A stretch of 57,251 nucleotides of DNA from Candidatus Electryonea clarkiae (GTDB lineage Bacteria > Electryoneota > Electryoneia > Electryoneales > Electryoneaceae), in contig JAVCCM010000014.1 in assembly GCA_030765455.1 (NCBI GenBank), forward strand, positions 1 to 57,251, in the 5' to 3' direction. Each line of letters starts with the position of its first letter. The first letter of the stretch is position 1. Positions 41,230-50,264 of the stretch are shown here, in pieces. The position numbers and the translations under genes were made by a program. The notes under the pieces are model-generated. The model was given only the letters and a program-made list of their open reading frames with translations. It did not search any database and was not told the origin of the DNA.

Positions 41230-42216
41230 ATGTTCAAAAAACCTGAAACCATCGAAGAAATACTGAAACAGGTATCCAATCCTGAGTTCTCAAAGCGAAA
41301 ACCGGTAGTCGGCTTAGTGGTTGGCGGACCGTCACGTGATTTCGATGCGGCTATATCTTTGAAAAAGAAAGGTTGGATAGAGCTGAAATTATTGGGTGAC
41401 CGTGAACAAATTGGCAAATTGATGCTTGAAGCATGGATGGAGCCTGATTACTATGAAATTGAACAATGCGTCAATCCAAATGAGCAAATTAAATTTTTAC
41501 AAAACTGGTGTAAGAATGGAGAAGTGGATGTACTGTTGCATGGTGATATGACACCTCGTCAGTTGTATCATCTGCTATCTAATCCATATCATCGACTGCC
41601 GCTTGAGAACGGTGTGACACGAGCCTGTGTGCTTTCATTACCGAGTTATCCAAAATTATTAACTATCGCGGGTCATGCCCGACCGGGTCCGCCCAGTTAT
41701 GATTCTTTAGTCATCCACCTGAAAAATAGCGTACACCTCTGCCGTGCATTGGGAATTGAACGTCCAAAGATTGCATTTCTTTCTCCAATGGATGAGGTAG
41801 GAATAGATGATTTTCACACATATAATTGCCAGGTAATAACCAGTATGGTAGGACAGGAGCAGATTTCCGGGGTTGATGTTGAGGGGCCACTCAGTTTTGA
41901 TACGGCAATAGATCCCTGGACAGCGGAGCAGCGAAACCGCATAGGACCGGTGGCGGGGCAGGCGGATGTTATTATTGTTGACAGCCATCAAACCCGGTCG
42001 GTTCTAGCATTGACATTATCCTCCTTTGGCGAAGCGTATTCAGCAAGAATCTTGTTAGGTGGAAAAGTACCTATTGCAATTTTACCCCAGGCGAAAGGTG
42101 ATGAGATTGATGAAATTGCTGCCATCGGGTTGGCTTTGTCCGTTGTTCCATACCTGAAAAAAGCCGATCCCCTTGACTGGTTGACGCATCCTGATCCTAT
42201 GGATTATGCGTGGTAG
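41230..42216 (+). CDS. Phosphate acetyl/butyryltransferase family protein, paralogue 1
   Basis: A 328-residue PTA_PTB-fold protein: VDVLLHGDMTPRQLYHLL, GVTRACVLSLPSYPKLLTIAGHA, VDVEGPLSFDTAID, ADVIIVDSHQTRSVLALTLSSFGEA and ILLGGKVPIAILPQ all have counterparts in phosphotransbutyrylase. The last segments diverge from the classical NKGQTQVP-type ends. It would interconvert an acyl-CoA and acyl phosphate. No acyl kinase gene is present in the window, so the ATP-yielding step is missing or the protein does something else. Confidence 0.7.
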   Translation: MFKKPETIEEILKQVSNPEFSKRKPVVGLVVGGPSRDFDAAISLKKKGWIELKLLGDREQIGKLMLEAWMEPDYYEIEQCVNPNEQIKFLQNWCKNGEVDVLLHGDMTPRQLYHLLSNPYHRLPLENGVTRACVLSLPSYPKLLTIAGHARPGPPSYDSLVIHLKNSVHLCRALGIERPKIAFLSPMDEVGIDDFHTYNCQVITSMVGQEQISGVDVEGPLSFDTAIDPWTAEQRNRIGPVAGQADVIIVDSHQTRSVLALTLSSFGEAYSARILLGGKVPIAILPQAKGDEIDEIAAIGLALSVVPYLKKADPLDWLTHPDPMDYAW

Positions 42217-42301
42217 CTGTGAGTCTGGATTTGAATAGAGGCAAAGGGAGATGATAGACATAAGTGCAATGATTCTGTGTAAATGTATAGTTTGATTTAT
42301 T

Positions 42302-42403
42302 TGTAGGGGCAGGATTTATCCGCCCGTTCTATAGTATTCAAATATATTTTCATAGATTTTATCTTTTTCTCAAACCTGCGGGCGGATAAATCCTGCCCCT
42401 ACA
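42302..42403. repeat. 25-base perfect inverted repeat
   Basis: Arms at 42302-42326 (TGTAGGGGCAGGATTTATCC and CGCCCG after it) and 42379-42403 are perfect inverse complements separated by 52 bases with no gene. It lies between the two phosphate acyltransferase genes. Similar GTAGGGGC elements are common dispersed repeats in many bacteria. As RNA it forms a long stable hairpin that could separate expression of the two genes. Confidence 0.85.
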
Positions 42404-42429
42404 GAGGTTTATATATTTAAGAGTTAACA

Positions 42430-43365
42430 ATGAACGTTTTATCAACAGAGTTTAACAGCCTGACAGAAGTTCTGGAAAAGGCTGAAGCGGAAGCAAAGAA
42501 TCTTCCAAAACCAAAACTTGCTGTCGTGAAGCCGGATGATCCTCAAATCATTCATGGAGTTAATCTTGCGTATGAGCATGGATTGATAGAGCCGGTACTG
42601 ATTGGCGATAAGAAAACCATACTATCTACATTATCGAAATTATCACTGAAGGAAAAGGATTTTAATATTATTCACACTCCAAGTGAAAAAGAAGCGATAA
42701 TACTTGCATCCGATTACGTAGTTAATGGCAAAACCGATGTATTGATTCCCGGGAGATTTGATGTTCCGAAATTTTTCAAGATATTATTCAGCGATGAGTG
42801 CAATTTCCGCAGGAGAGGTGATTTCCTTTCCTCGGTTGGTGTAATGGAACACAAACATTATTCGGGCTTGCTTCTCCTTTCTGATATTGGTCTAATTCCA
42901 AATCCTACTGTTGACCAGGGAATACGTATCATTAATAATGTAGTTGAAGTTGCTCATATATTAGGGAAAAAGACTGTAAGGGTTGGAATATTGGCGTTCG
43001 AGGATGCACCAATTCCACAATCTCCAACTTCAATAGCAGAATCCGTAATCATGGAGTTTTTCACTGAAGAAAAGGATCCATCAGTTATTGTTGAAGGTCC
43101 CATGCGTCTTGATATGGCGTTAAAACCTGATGCAATCCCCTGTATTCCTACTGAAGGAATCGAGCAGGGCGTGGCAGACGTGTTGATAGCAAATAATATT
43201 CATGCCGGTAATTCCATGTATAAAGCAATGATTACACTTTGTAATGCCTCGTCCGCATCGGTGGTGATTGGAGGAAGGTGTCCAATCGCTCTGCCATCCG
43301 GGAGTGAATCGCCTGAAAATATTCTGAACTCAATCGCCCTGTCGGTATTGATTCATTATTCCTAA
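42430..43365 (+). CDS. Phosphate acetyl/butyryltransferase family protein, paralogue 2
   Basis: A 311-residue phosphotransbutyrylase-like protein, closer to the usual family pattern than the one at 41230: PKLAVVKPDDPQIIHGVNLA, EKEAIILASDYVVNGKTDVLIPG, GLLLLSDIGLIPNPTVDQGIRII, VIVEGPMRLDMAL, VADVLIANNIHAGNSMYKAMI. It transfers an acyl group between CoA and phosphate. The two paralogues are clearly diverged, so they may form a hetero-oligomer or act on different acyl groups made during ring degradation. Confidence 0.75.
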   Translation: MNVLSTEFNSLTEVLEKAEAEAKNLPKPKLAVVKPDDPQIIHGVNLAYEHGLIEPVLIGDKKTILSTLSKLSLKEKDFNIIHTPSEKEAIILASDYVVNGKTDVLIPGRFDVPKFFKILFSDECNFRRRGDFLSSVGVMEHKHYSGLLLLSDIGLIPNPTVDQGIRIINNVVEVAHILGKKTVRVGILAFEDAPIPQSPTSIAESVIMEFFTEEKDPSVIVEGPMRLDMALKPDAIPCIPTEGIEQGVADVLIANNIHAGNSMYKAMITLCNASSASVVIGGRCPIALPSGSESPENILNSIALSVLIHYS

Positions 43366-43459
43366 ATGTATGGTGTGTGATTATTTTGAACGAAATGAAG
43401 AGTCTCAATTACAATTGATCGAATTCATGAAAATAAAGTAGATATCTATGTTTGGGTGG

Positions 43460-43479
43460 CCCGACTGCTTGCTGTCGGG
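43460..43479 (+). terminator. Hairpin with short T-run after the second phosphate acyltransferase gene
   Basis: CCCGAC and GTCGGG form a perfect six-base stem with an eight-base loop, followed by TTT. It resembles a weak intrinsic terminator, but the hairpin also looks like a dispersed repeat (GTGGCCCGAC type), so termination is only possible. Confidence 0.4.
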
Positions 43480-43523
43480 TTTCACTTGTTGTGTATAACC
43501 ATGAGAAATGAGAGTTGATATAT

Positions 43524-44693
43524 ATGAGTTACGAAGGCATTGATTATTATAGGATTGACGATCTACTGAATGACGAAGAACGGCGGATCAGGGATGATGT
43601 TCGTGAATGGGTTTCCACACGCCTGCTTCCTGTTATTAACAAGCATTATAACGATTCAACCTTCCCAAATCAATTAATCCCCGAAATGGCTGATCTTGGT
43701 CTCCTCGGGATCACTCTTTCCCCTGAGTATGGCGGGAAAGGGCACGGATACGTCTCTTACGGATTGGCAATGCAGGAACTTGAAAGAGGTGACAGTGGAA
43801 TCCGCAGCTTCGCATCAGTTCAGAATTCGCTGGTGATATACCCAATTCTCACTTGGGGGACTGAGGAACAAAAGAAATTCTGGCTGCCCAAACTGGCGTC
43901 TGGTGAGAAAATCGGTTCTTATGGATTAGTTGAGCCTGGTTTCGGATCAAATCCCGGCGGTCTTATCACGACTGCAAGAAAAGTCGATGGCGGATACATA
44001 CTTAACGGTAAAAAGCGATGGATAACCAATAGTCCGTTTGCAGATGTAAACCTTGTCTGGGCAAAGCTGGATGGTGAAATAGCCGGATTCCTGGTAGAAA
44101 AGGGTTCCAAAGGATTAAATTGCCCGGAGATAACCGGGAAATGGAGTTTAAGGGCGAGCATTACCGGTGAGATCTTAATGGATGCTGTATTTGTTCCGGA
44201 TACCCACCGCCTTGAGAAAGCCAACGGCCTGGCATCTCCTTTAATGTGTCTTTCTCAGGCACGTTATGGGATCGCCTGGGGAGTTCTGGGAGCCATGCAG
44301 GATTGTTATGACTCGGTTATCAATTATGCAAAAACCCGGAATCAATGGGGTAAATCCATCGGTGGTTTTCAATTAGTGCAGGACAAATTAGTTACTATCC
44401 TGAACGAAATCACTTTAGGACAGCTCCTGGTATATCGGCTCGGTCGTTTGAAAGAGAGTGGGAAGGCGAATTTCCGTCAAATCAGCCTGGCGAAACGGAA
44501 TAATTGTCAGAAAGCGTTGGAAGTAGCTCGTATTGCTCGTGATCTACTCGGAGCGGAAGGTATCCTGGAAGATTACCCGGTGATGCGTCACATGGCAAAC
44601 CTCGAATCAGTTTATACCTATGAGGGCACACACCACATGCATACCTTGATAGTGGGATCTGATATAACTGGTATTGAAGCATACGAAGGATAG
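43524..44693 (+). CDS. Glutaryl-CoA dehydrogenase-like acyl-CoA dehydrogenase
   Basis: A 389-residue acyl-CoA dehydrogenase closest to glutaryl-CoA dehydrogenases: SYGLAMQELERGDSGIRSFASVQNSLV, YGLVEPGFGSNPGGL, WITNSPFADVNLVWAK, RYGIAWGVLGAMQDCYDSVI and the end YEGTHHMHTLIVGSDITGIEAYEG. The catalytic glutamate is in YEGTH. The following residue, usually D, is H here. It would convert glutaryl-CoA, formed by beta-oxidation of pimelyl-CoA derivatives, to crotonyl-CoA or glutaconyl-CoA. Whether it decarboxylates cannot be read safely. I use the ATG at 43524 with GAGAG upstream. Confidence 0.8.
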   Translation: MSYEGIDYYRIDDLLNDEERRIRDDVREWVSTRLLPVINKHYNDSTFPNQLIPEMADLGLLGITLSPEYGGKGHGYVSYGLAMQELERGDSGIRSFASVQNSLVIYPILTWGTEEQKKFWLPKLASGEKIGSYGLVEPGFGSNPGGLITTARKVDGGYILNGKKRWITNSPFADVNLVWAKLDGEIAGFLVEKGSKGLNCPEITGKWSLRASITGEILMDAVFVPDTHRLEKANGLASPLMCLSQARYGIAWGVLGAMQDCYDSVINYAKTRNQWGKSIGGFQLVQDKLVTILNEITLGQLLVYRLGRLKESGKANFRQISLAKRNNCQKALEVARIARDLLGAEGILEDYPVMRHMANLESVYTYEGTHHMHTLIVGSDITGIEAYEG

Positions 44694-44859
44694 GCATTAT
44701 TTCCCATTCATCAGTAACAATTTGAATCGAATAGTGCAATAAATAATAGCATTAGTTATCAAACTCACCTATATTCACTGATTAAATTCCAGCAAAGCCG
44801 TGAAATATAACATGGAAAACCGACTTGATTGTCCAGACGAAAAAATAAGTTGACTAAAA

Positions 44860-46008
44860 TTGATTCCAACATTCAGGAGACGCCCGACTCATCTTCGCAT
44901 CAATCTTGATGCCCTTGAACACAACCTGTCCGTGGTACGGAGTAAATCCGGGAAAGCCAGGATTATGGCGATTCTCAAAGCGGATGCCTATGGACATGGA
45001 TTGGTTCCGATTGCTCGGAAATTTGCAGATCTTGGGGTTGATTTTTTCGGCGTTGCTTTTCTCGAGGAGGGAATTCAACTTCGCCAGGCTGGAATAGAAG
45101 CGCCCATCCTTGTACTTGGCGGGTTAGTGGGTTACCAGGTAAAACATTTCCTTGATTATCACCTGGATATAACCGCTTCGAGTCTTCATAAAGCACAACA
45201 GATTTCTGAAGAAGCACGAAGAATCGGTCGAACTGCTCGTGTGCATATTAAGGTCGATACCGGAATGAACAGGATTGGGGTTCGGGTTCAGAATGCTGCG
45301 GTATTTGCACTTGAAGCGGCTAAGATGCCGGGATTGGAACTTGTGGGTGTATTTACTCATTTTGTCCGTGCGCAAGGTCCTGACATTGAACTGGCTCAAC
45401 AGCAGAAGGAATTATTCCAGGGAGTTCTCGACGAGATGAAGCGTGGCGGACTCGAAGTACCATTCGTTCATGTTGCTAATAGCGCCGCGCTTTACAATCT
45501 TGACGGATTAGATTACTCTATGGTCCGACCTGGTATTACTCTTTATGGATATCCGGCGGGACCGCATCTTGATGGAATCTGGGATTTGAAGCCATCGCTA
45601 AGTGTTCACACTGAGATCGTTTTCTTTAAGGGGATACGCAAGGGAATGGGTGTCGGGTATATGCATAGCTGGCAGGCGCCGCGTGACGGTTGGCTCGCTA
45701 CACTGCCCCTGGGATACGGCGACGGTTATCCACGGATATTGTCCAATCGCGCTGACGTTTTAATCGGCGGTAAACGTTATCCACAAGTCGGTAATATCAG
45801 CATGGACCAGGCGATGATCTGGCTCGATGGTGATAAGCACGGCGTCGGTGAAGAGGCTGTGCTCATCGGCGAACAGGGAAAAGAACGGATTGGAGCATGG
45901 GAATTGGCGCAGAAAGCGGATACAGTCGCTTACGAAATTTTATGCGGCTGGACGCCGCGAGTACCACGAATATATGAAGGAAAAGGATGGAAACCATACA
46001 CGAGTTGA
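44860..46008 (+). CDS. alr: Alanine racemase
   Basis: A 382-residue PLP enzyme of fold type III. ILKADAYGHG contains the PLP lysine (K40). The catalytic tyrosine of the C-terminal domain is in VGYMHSW, and VGNISMDQAMIWL is the other conserved segment. It makes D-alanine for peptidoglycan. A stop codon at 44851 forces a start after it, so a TTG at 44860 is the first possible start; the ribosome site is weak. Its last 22 bases overlap the lysS start. Confidence 0.9.
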   Translation: MIPTFRRRPTHLRINLDALEHNLSVVRSKSGKARIMAILKADAYGHGLVPIARKFADLGVDFFGVAFLEEGIQLRQAGIEAPILVLGGLVGYQVKHFLDYHLDITASSLHKAQQISEEARRIGRTARVHIKVDTGMNRIGVRVQNAAVFALEAAKMPGLELVGVFTHFVRAQGPDIELAQQQKELFQGVLDEMKRGGLEVPFVHVANSAALYNLDGLDYSMVRPGITLYGYPAGPHLDGIWDLKPSLSVHTEIVFFKGIRKGMGVGYMHSWQAPRDGWLATLPLGYGDGYPRILSNRADVLIGGKRYPQVGNISMDQAMIWLDGDKHGVGEEAVLIGEQGKERIGAWELAQKADTVAYEILCGWTPRVPRIYEGKGWKPYTS

Positions 46009-47501
46009 TCAAAGCCCGCCGTGACAAGTTACAGGCTTTCAGGGATGAAGGGATTGATCCATATCCATATAATTTTAATCGTACACATACGGTTCAGGCA
46101 ATGTTGGAAGCATTTGAAGAAATTTCAGAAAAAGAACAGGAAATTTCACTTGCCGGACGACTGGTCGCCAAACGCGTCATGGGAAAGGCTTCATTTGCAC
46201 ATATTCTTGATGAAACCGGAAGAATTCAAATGTATGTGCGACGTGATGATATAAATACTGAAGAGAAACCCAATCTGTACTCTCTTTTCAAGACAAAAAT
46301 CGATCTTGGCGACTGGGTTGGGATTCACGGTACAACGATGGTTACTAAAACCGGTGAAAAAACCCTCCATGTCAACGATTTGACATTGCTGGCAAAATGT
46401 TTGAGACCACTTCCGGTAGTGAAGGAAGAGGCGGAAAGTGGTGAGCGTTATCATGAGTTTTCTGATCCGAATGAACGTTACCGCAATCGCGCACTCGACC
46501 TGGTGGTGAACCCGGAGGAACGGGATGCTTTCCGAACCAGGGCAAGAATAATTTCGATCATGCGGAATATGTTGGATAAAAAAGGTTTTCTTGAGGTGGA
46601 AACTCCTGTCTTGCAACCTTTATACGGAGGTGGTACGGCGAGACCATTTAAAACCCATCATCATCAACTTAAAAAAGATCTGTATCTCCGTATTGCCGAT
46701 GAGTTATATCTGAAAAGGCTGATTGTTGGAGGTCTGGACAGGGTTTACGAAATATCAAAAGATTTTCGCAATGAGGGAGTTGACCGTACCCATAATCCCG
46801 AATTCACCATGATGGAATGTTATGCAGCTTTTGAAGATTATACTTTCATGATGGAACTGGTTGAGGATATTGTATCGAGTACAGCCAGGGAACTGCATGG
46901 CAGTTATAAAGTAAACTATGGTAAGCATGAGCTTGATTTTACACCTCCGTGGCGAAGAGTACGTTTCTTTGATGCACTAAAAGAGGTAACAGGCGAAGAT
47001 CTAATAGATGCCGATTTGCAGCGAATACGTGATGTAGCGAAAGAAAAAAAGGTAACGATTGAAGATAAAGCCTTAAAGGGCAAAGCTCTTGACATACTTT
47101 TTGGTGAACTTGTAGAGCCAGGATTTACCCGTCCGACATTCGTATATGATTATCCTATTGAATTGAGTCCCCTGGCAAAAATGCATCGAGATGGCGGAAG
47201 TAAACTGGTAGAACGTTTCGAAGGATTTGTGGGAGGCATGGAAATAGCCAACGCTTTTACAGAATTGAATGATCCATCGGATCAACGTAACCGTTTCGAG
47301 GATCAGGCAAAGGCTCGTGCAGCAGGAGATGAAGAAGCGATGGCATTAGATGAGGAATTCATAGCCGCCCTCGAACTCGGTATGCCACCAACCGCAGGCC
47401 TTGGAATGGGAGTTGACCGGTTGGCGATGATTATGAGTAACCGGACATCGATACGTGACGTGATTTTGTTTCCGCTGTTAAGGGATCGAGAAGAATCCTA
47501 A
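45987..47501 (+). CDS. lysS: Lysyl-tRNA synthetase, class II
   Basis: A 504-residue class II synthetase: an OB-fold anticodon-binding domain (ISLAGRLVAKRVMGKASFAHILD) and the catalytic domain with motif 2 (FRNEGVDRTHNPEFTMMECYAAF) and motif 3 (GLGMGVDRLAMIM). It charges tRNA-Lys. The start lies within the end of alr, with AAGGAAAAGG just upstream inside the alr coding sequence, so the two are translationally linked. Confidence 0.97.
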   Translation: METIHELIKARRDKLQAFRDEGIDPYPYNFNRTHTVQAMLEAFEEISEKEQEISLAGRLVAKRVMGKASFAHILDETGRIQMYVRRDDINTEEKPNLYSLFKTKIDLGDWVGIHGTTMVTKTGEKTLHVNDLTLLAKCLRPLPVVKEEAESGERYHEFSDPNERYRNRALDLVVNPEERDAFRTRARIISIMRNMLDKKGFLEVETPVLQPLYGGGTARPFKTHHHQLKKDLYLRIADELYLKRLIVGGLDRVYEISKDFRNEGVDRTHNPEFTMMECYAAFEDYTFMMELVEDIVSSTARELHGSYKVNYGKHELDFTPPWRRVRFFDALKEVTGEDLIDADLQRIRDVAKEKKVTIEDKALKGKALDILFGELVEPGFTRPTFVYDYPIELSPLAKMHRDGGSKLVERFEGFVGGMEIANAFTELNDPSDQRNRFEDQAKARAAGDEEAMALDEEFIAALELGMPPTAGLGMGVDRLAMIMSNRTSIRDVILFPLLRDREES

Positions 47502-47561
47502 AAATGAATTATAAATTTTTACTACTGTATATATGAATAGAATTATGGAGTTGGATAGAGA

Positions 47562-48371
47562 ATGAATTGGCGCGGTGGAGGCGGTATCGGGTTTGGTAGT
47601 GGTTTGAGCCCGGTAATCAGAAACCTGATAATGATCAATGTTGGGCTTTTTGCTTTTGAATCATTATTCAAAATTAACTTGGCGCATGTGTTTGGCTTAT
47701 CGCCGTACCGGTTTTGGCATGGTTTTCTCTGGCAGCCATTCACATATATGTTCCTCCACGGTGGATTCATGCATGTTTTCTGGAACATGTTCCTCCTCTG
47801 GATGTTTGGCGCTCAATTGGAATCCATCTGGGGTCCCCGCCGTTTTCTGACATATTATCTCATTTGTGGCGTGGGAGCAGGATTGTTGAATGCTGTTGTT
47901 ACACCTGGAAGTCCAATTCCCATCGTTGGCGCATCGGGTTCGATTTATGGCTTGCTGCTTGCGTTTGGACTGACATTTCCTAATCGTGTGATATTATTAT
48001 GGTTCGTTCTCCCTATAAAAGCAAAATATCTTGTTATTATCATGGGCGCACTCGAGTTGTTCTTTGCATTGAGCCAACCAAGCTCACCTATAGCACATTT
48101 TGCCCATCTCGGCGGGATGCTTTTCGGTCTGGTTTATTTGAGGAAGGACAATTGGATACGGTCTGCTCTTAGATGGCAGTCTAATCGTGTGAGCAGGAAG
48201 AACCTGGAGGTTGTCTGGAACCGCAGCCATGAAATGGAAAAGCTGCAAAAAGAGGTTGATGAGTTGCTGGACAAGATCAACGAAAGTGGTTACGAGAGTC
48301 TGAATCGTCAGGAAATAAACCGACTTAAAGAAGCAAGTAAAAAACTGAAAGAATGGGAAAAGCAAGCTTAA
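47562..48371 (+). CDS. Rhomboid-family intramembrane serine protease
   Basis: A 269-residue membrane protein with about six hydrophobic segments. GASGSIYGLL holds the catalytic serine, HFAHLGGMLFG the catalytic histidine, and LHGGFMHVFWNMFLLWMFG is the usual conserved helix. After the membrane core (to about residue 195) a charged coiled-coil-like tail of about 70 residues is present (EMEKLQKEVDELLDKINESG and onward). This arrangement is common in environmental bacteria. Substrates unknown. Confidence 0.9.
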   Translation: MNWRGGGGIGFGSGLSPVIRNLIMINVGLFAFESLFKINLAHVFGLSPYRFWHGFLWQPFTYMFLHGGFMHVFWNMFLLWMFGAQLESIWGPRRFLTYYLICGVGAGLLNAVVTPGSPIPIVGASGSIYGLLLAFGLTFPNRVILLWFVLPIKAKYLVIIMGALELFFALSQPSSPIAHFAHLGGMLFGLVYLRKDNWIRSALRWQSNRVSRKNLEVVWNRSHEMEKLQKEVDELLDKINESGYESLNRQEINRLKEASKKLKEWEKQA

Positions 48372-48519
48372 TATATAAATATCCTGCCATTACATTGTTG
48401 TATAATAACACAAGCTAAACAGTTACAAAGTTCTTTTTTATAAAACAGCCGTAATTGTTGATATTTGATTATCATTCGTTTAAACTTGAACCGAACTGAA
48501 ACAAACAAGAAATTCCAAG

Positions 48520-50247
48520 ATGAGATTATCAAAAGCATTTTTACCTACACTGAAAGAAGTTCCTTCTGACGCAGTTGTGACCAGTCATAAACTAATGCTG
48601 CGTGCGGGTTTGATCCGTCCGCTGATGGCTGGTGTTTATAATTATCTGCCTTTCGGACAAAAAGCTGCATTAAAAGCGATTCAGATTGTCCGCGAGGAAA
48701 TGGACAGAATCGGGGGGCAGGAGGTTTTTCTGCCAATGCTGAACCCGGTGGAAATATGGCAAGAGACCGGGAGGGCATCGGACTTTGGATCTGAGATGTT
48801 CCATCTTCGCGATCGCAAAGATCGCGAGCTTGTTCTCGCGCCTACTCATGAAGAAATCATCTGCAGCATAGCTCGTAACGAAGTCCGCAGTTATAAAGAG
48901 CTGCCGCAAATATGGTATCAGTTTCAGTCTAAATTTCGTGACGAACCACGTCCACGAAGCGGTGAATTAAGAACCCGTCAGTTTATTATGAAAGATTCAT
49001 ACAGTCTTGACTCTGACTCTGAAGGATTAGACAAATCATATGATCTGCATGATGAAGCTTATCGCAGGATATTCAAACGCTGTGGTCTGGATTACTTCGT
49101 GGTGGGCGCTTCCAGTGGATTGATGGGAGGGAGCGGTTCAGAGGAATTTATGATTGCCTCCGATGCCGGCGAAGATACCTGTGCGGTCTGCGATTCATGT
49201 GACTATGCCGCTAACCTGGAGGTAGCTTCATCAGCGTTGAAAGAAGAAACCACCGATGAAAAAGTAATCCCGTTTGAAAAAGTCCCCACACCGGGAAAAC
49301 GGACAGTCGAAGAAGTTTCGCAGTTCCTTGGATTGACGCCTGATAGATTTATTAAATCTCTTGTATTTGTTGGAGATGATGGACTGGTGATGGTATTAAT
49401 TCGTGGTGATGAAGAGGTAAATGAATCAAAATTGCTGCCCCTGCTTGGTGCATCCATGCGACCTGCTGAGGCTGATGAAGTCCTCAAATTGATCGGAGCA
49501 GAGATCGGTTACCTCGGACCTGTCGGGCTTGAGGGCAAAATACGAATAATCGCCGATAATCGTCTCAAAGATGCGAAAAATCGTGCTACCGGGGCGAACG
49601 AAAACGACCATCATGTCATAGGCGTACAAGTCGGTGAAACATTCAAACCTGACGAATGGGCTGATATCAGGACTGTCAAAGAGGGCGAACCATGCTCCAA
49701 TTGCGGCGAACCCTTGAATGTAGTCCAAGCGATTGAGCTTGGTCATATATTCAAATTAGGCACAAAATACAGTAAGGCTATGAAAGCAACCGTACTTGAC
49801 AAGGATGGCAAAGACGTACCGTTGGTGATGGGAAGTTATGGTATCGGTATAGGTCGTCTCCTTGCTGCCGCCATAGAGAATCAAGCCGATAATAATGGTA
49901 TTATTTGGTCTGTTGCACTTGCGCCGTATGAAGTTGTGATAGTACAGTTAAAAAGTAAGAATCCCGAAGTAGGGGATACCGCCGATAAATGGTACGAAAA
50001 TCTAAAGGAAAAAGGCTGGAGCGTTGCCCTTGATGATCGTGATGTGCGTCCGGGATTCAAGTTTAAGGACGCTGATCTTCTTGGATACCCGTTCCAGATC
50101 GTAGTCAGTGAACGAAATTTGACAGAAGGAAACCTTGAATTGAAGCGCCGCAGGGATGGCTTAAAGATTGTTATTCCAGAGGAAGAAGCGTTTGAACAGC
50201 TTCTCAAGTGGCGCGAAGAGGATATCGCCCTGACTACACCTGATTAA
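48520..50247 (+). CDS. proS: Prolyl-tRNA synthetase, bacterial type with editing domain
   Basis: A 575-residue class II synthetase of bacterial type. LAPTHEEIICSIARNEVRSYKELPQ, then FRDEPRPRSGELRTRQFIMKDSYSLD (motif 2) and GSYGIGIGRLLAAAIE (motif 3). The YbaK-like editing insertion spans about residues 235-400 (LVFVGDDGLVMVLIRGDEEVN). The C-terminal anticodon-binding domain has LDDRDVRPGFKFKDADLLG. It charges tRNA-Pro. Confidence 0.97.
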   Translation: MRLSKAFLPTLKEVPSDAVVTSHKLMLRAGLIRPLMAGVYNYLPFGQKAALKAIQIVREEMDRIGGQEVFLPMLNPVEIWQETGRASDFGSEMFHLRDRKDRELVLAPTHEEIICSIARNEVRSYKELPQIWYQFQSKFRDEPRPRSGELRTRQFIMKDSYSLDSDSEGLDKSYDLHDEAYRRIFKRCGLDYFVVGASSGLMGGSGSEEFMIASDAGEDTCAVCDSCDYAANLEVASSALKEETTDEKVIPFEKVPTPGKRTVEEVSQFLGLTPDRFIKSLVFVGDDGLVMVLIRGDEEVNESKLLPLLGASMRPAEADEVLKLIGAEIGYLGPVGLEGKIRIIADNRLKDAKNRATGANENDHHVIGVQVGETFKPDEWADIRTVKEGEPCSNCGEPLNVVQAIELGHIFKLGTKYSKAMKATVLDKDGKDVPLVMGSYGIGIGRLLAAAIENQADNNGIIWSVALAPYEVVIVQLKSKNPEVGDTADKWYENLKEKGWSVALDDRDVRPGFKFKDADLLGYPFQIVVSERNLTEGNLELKRRRDGLKIVIPEEEAFEQLLKWREEDIALTTPD

Positions 50248-50264
50248 GCCGCGATGGAAAATAT

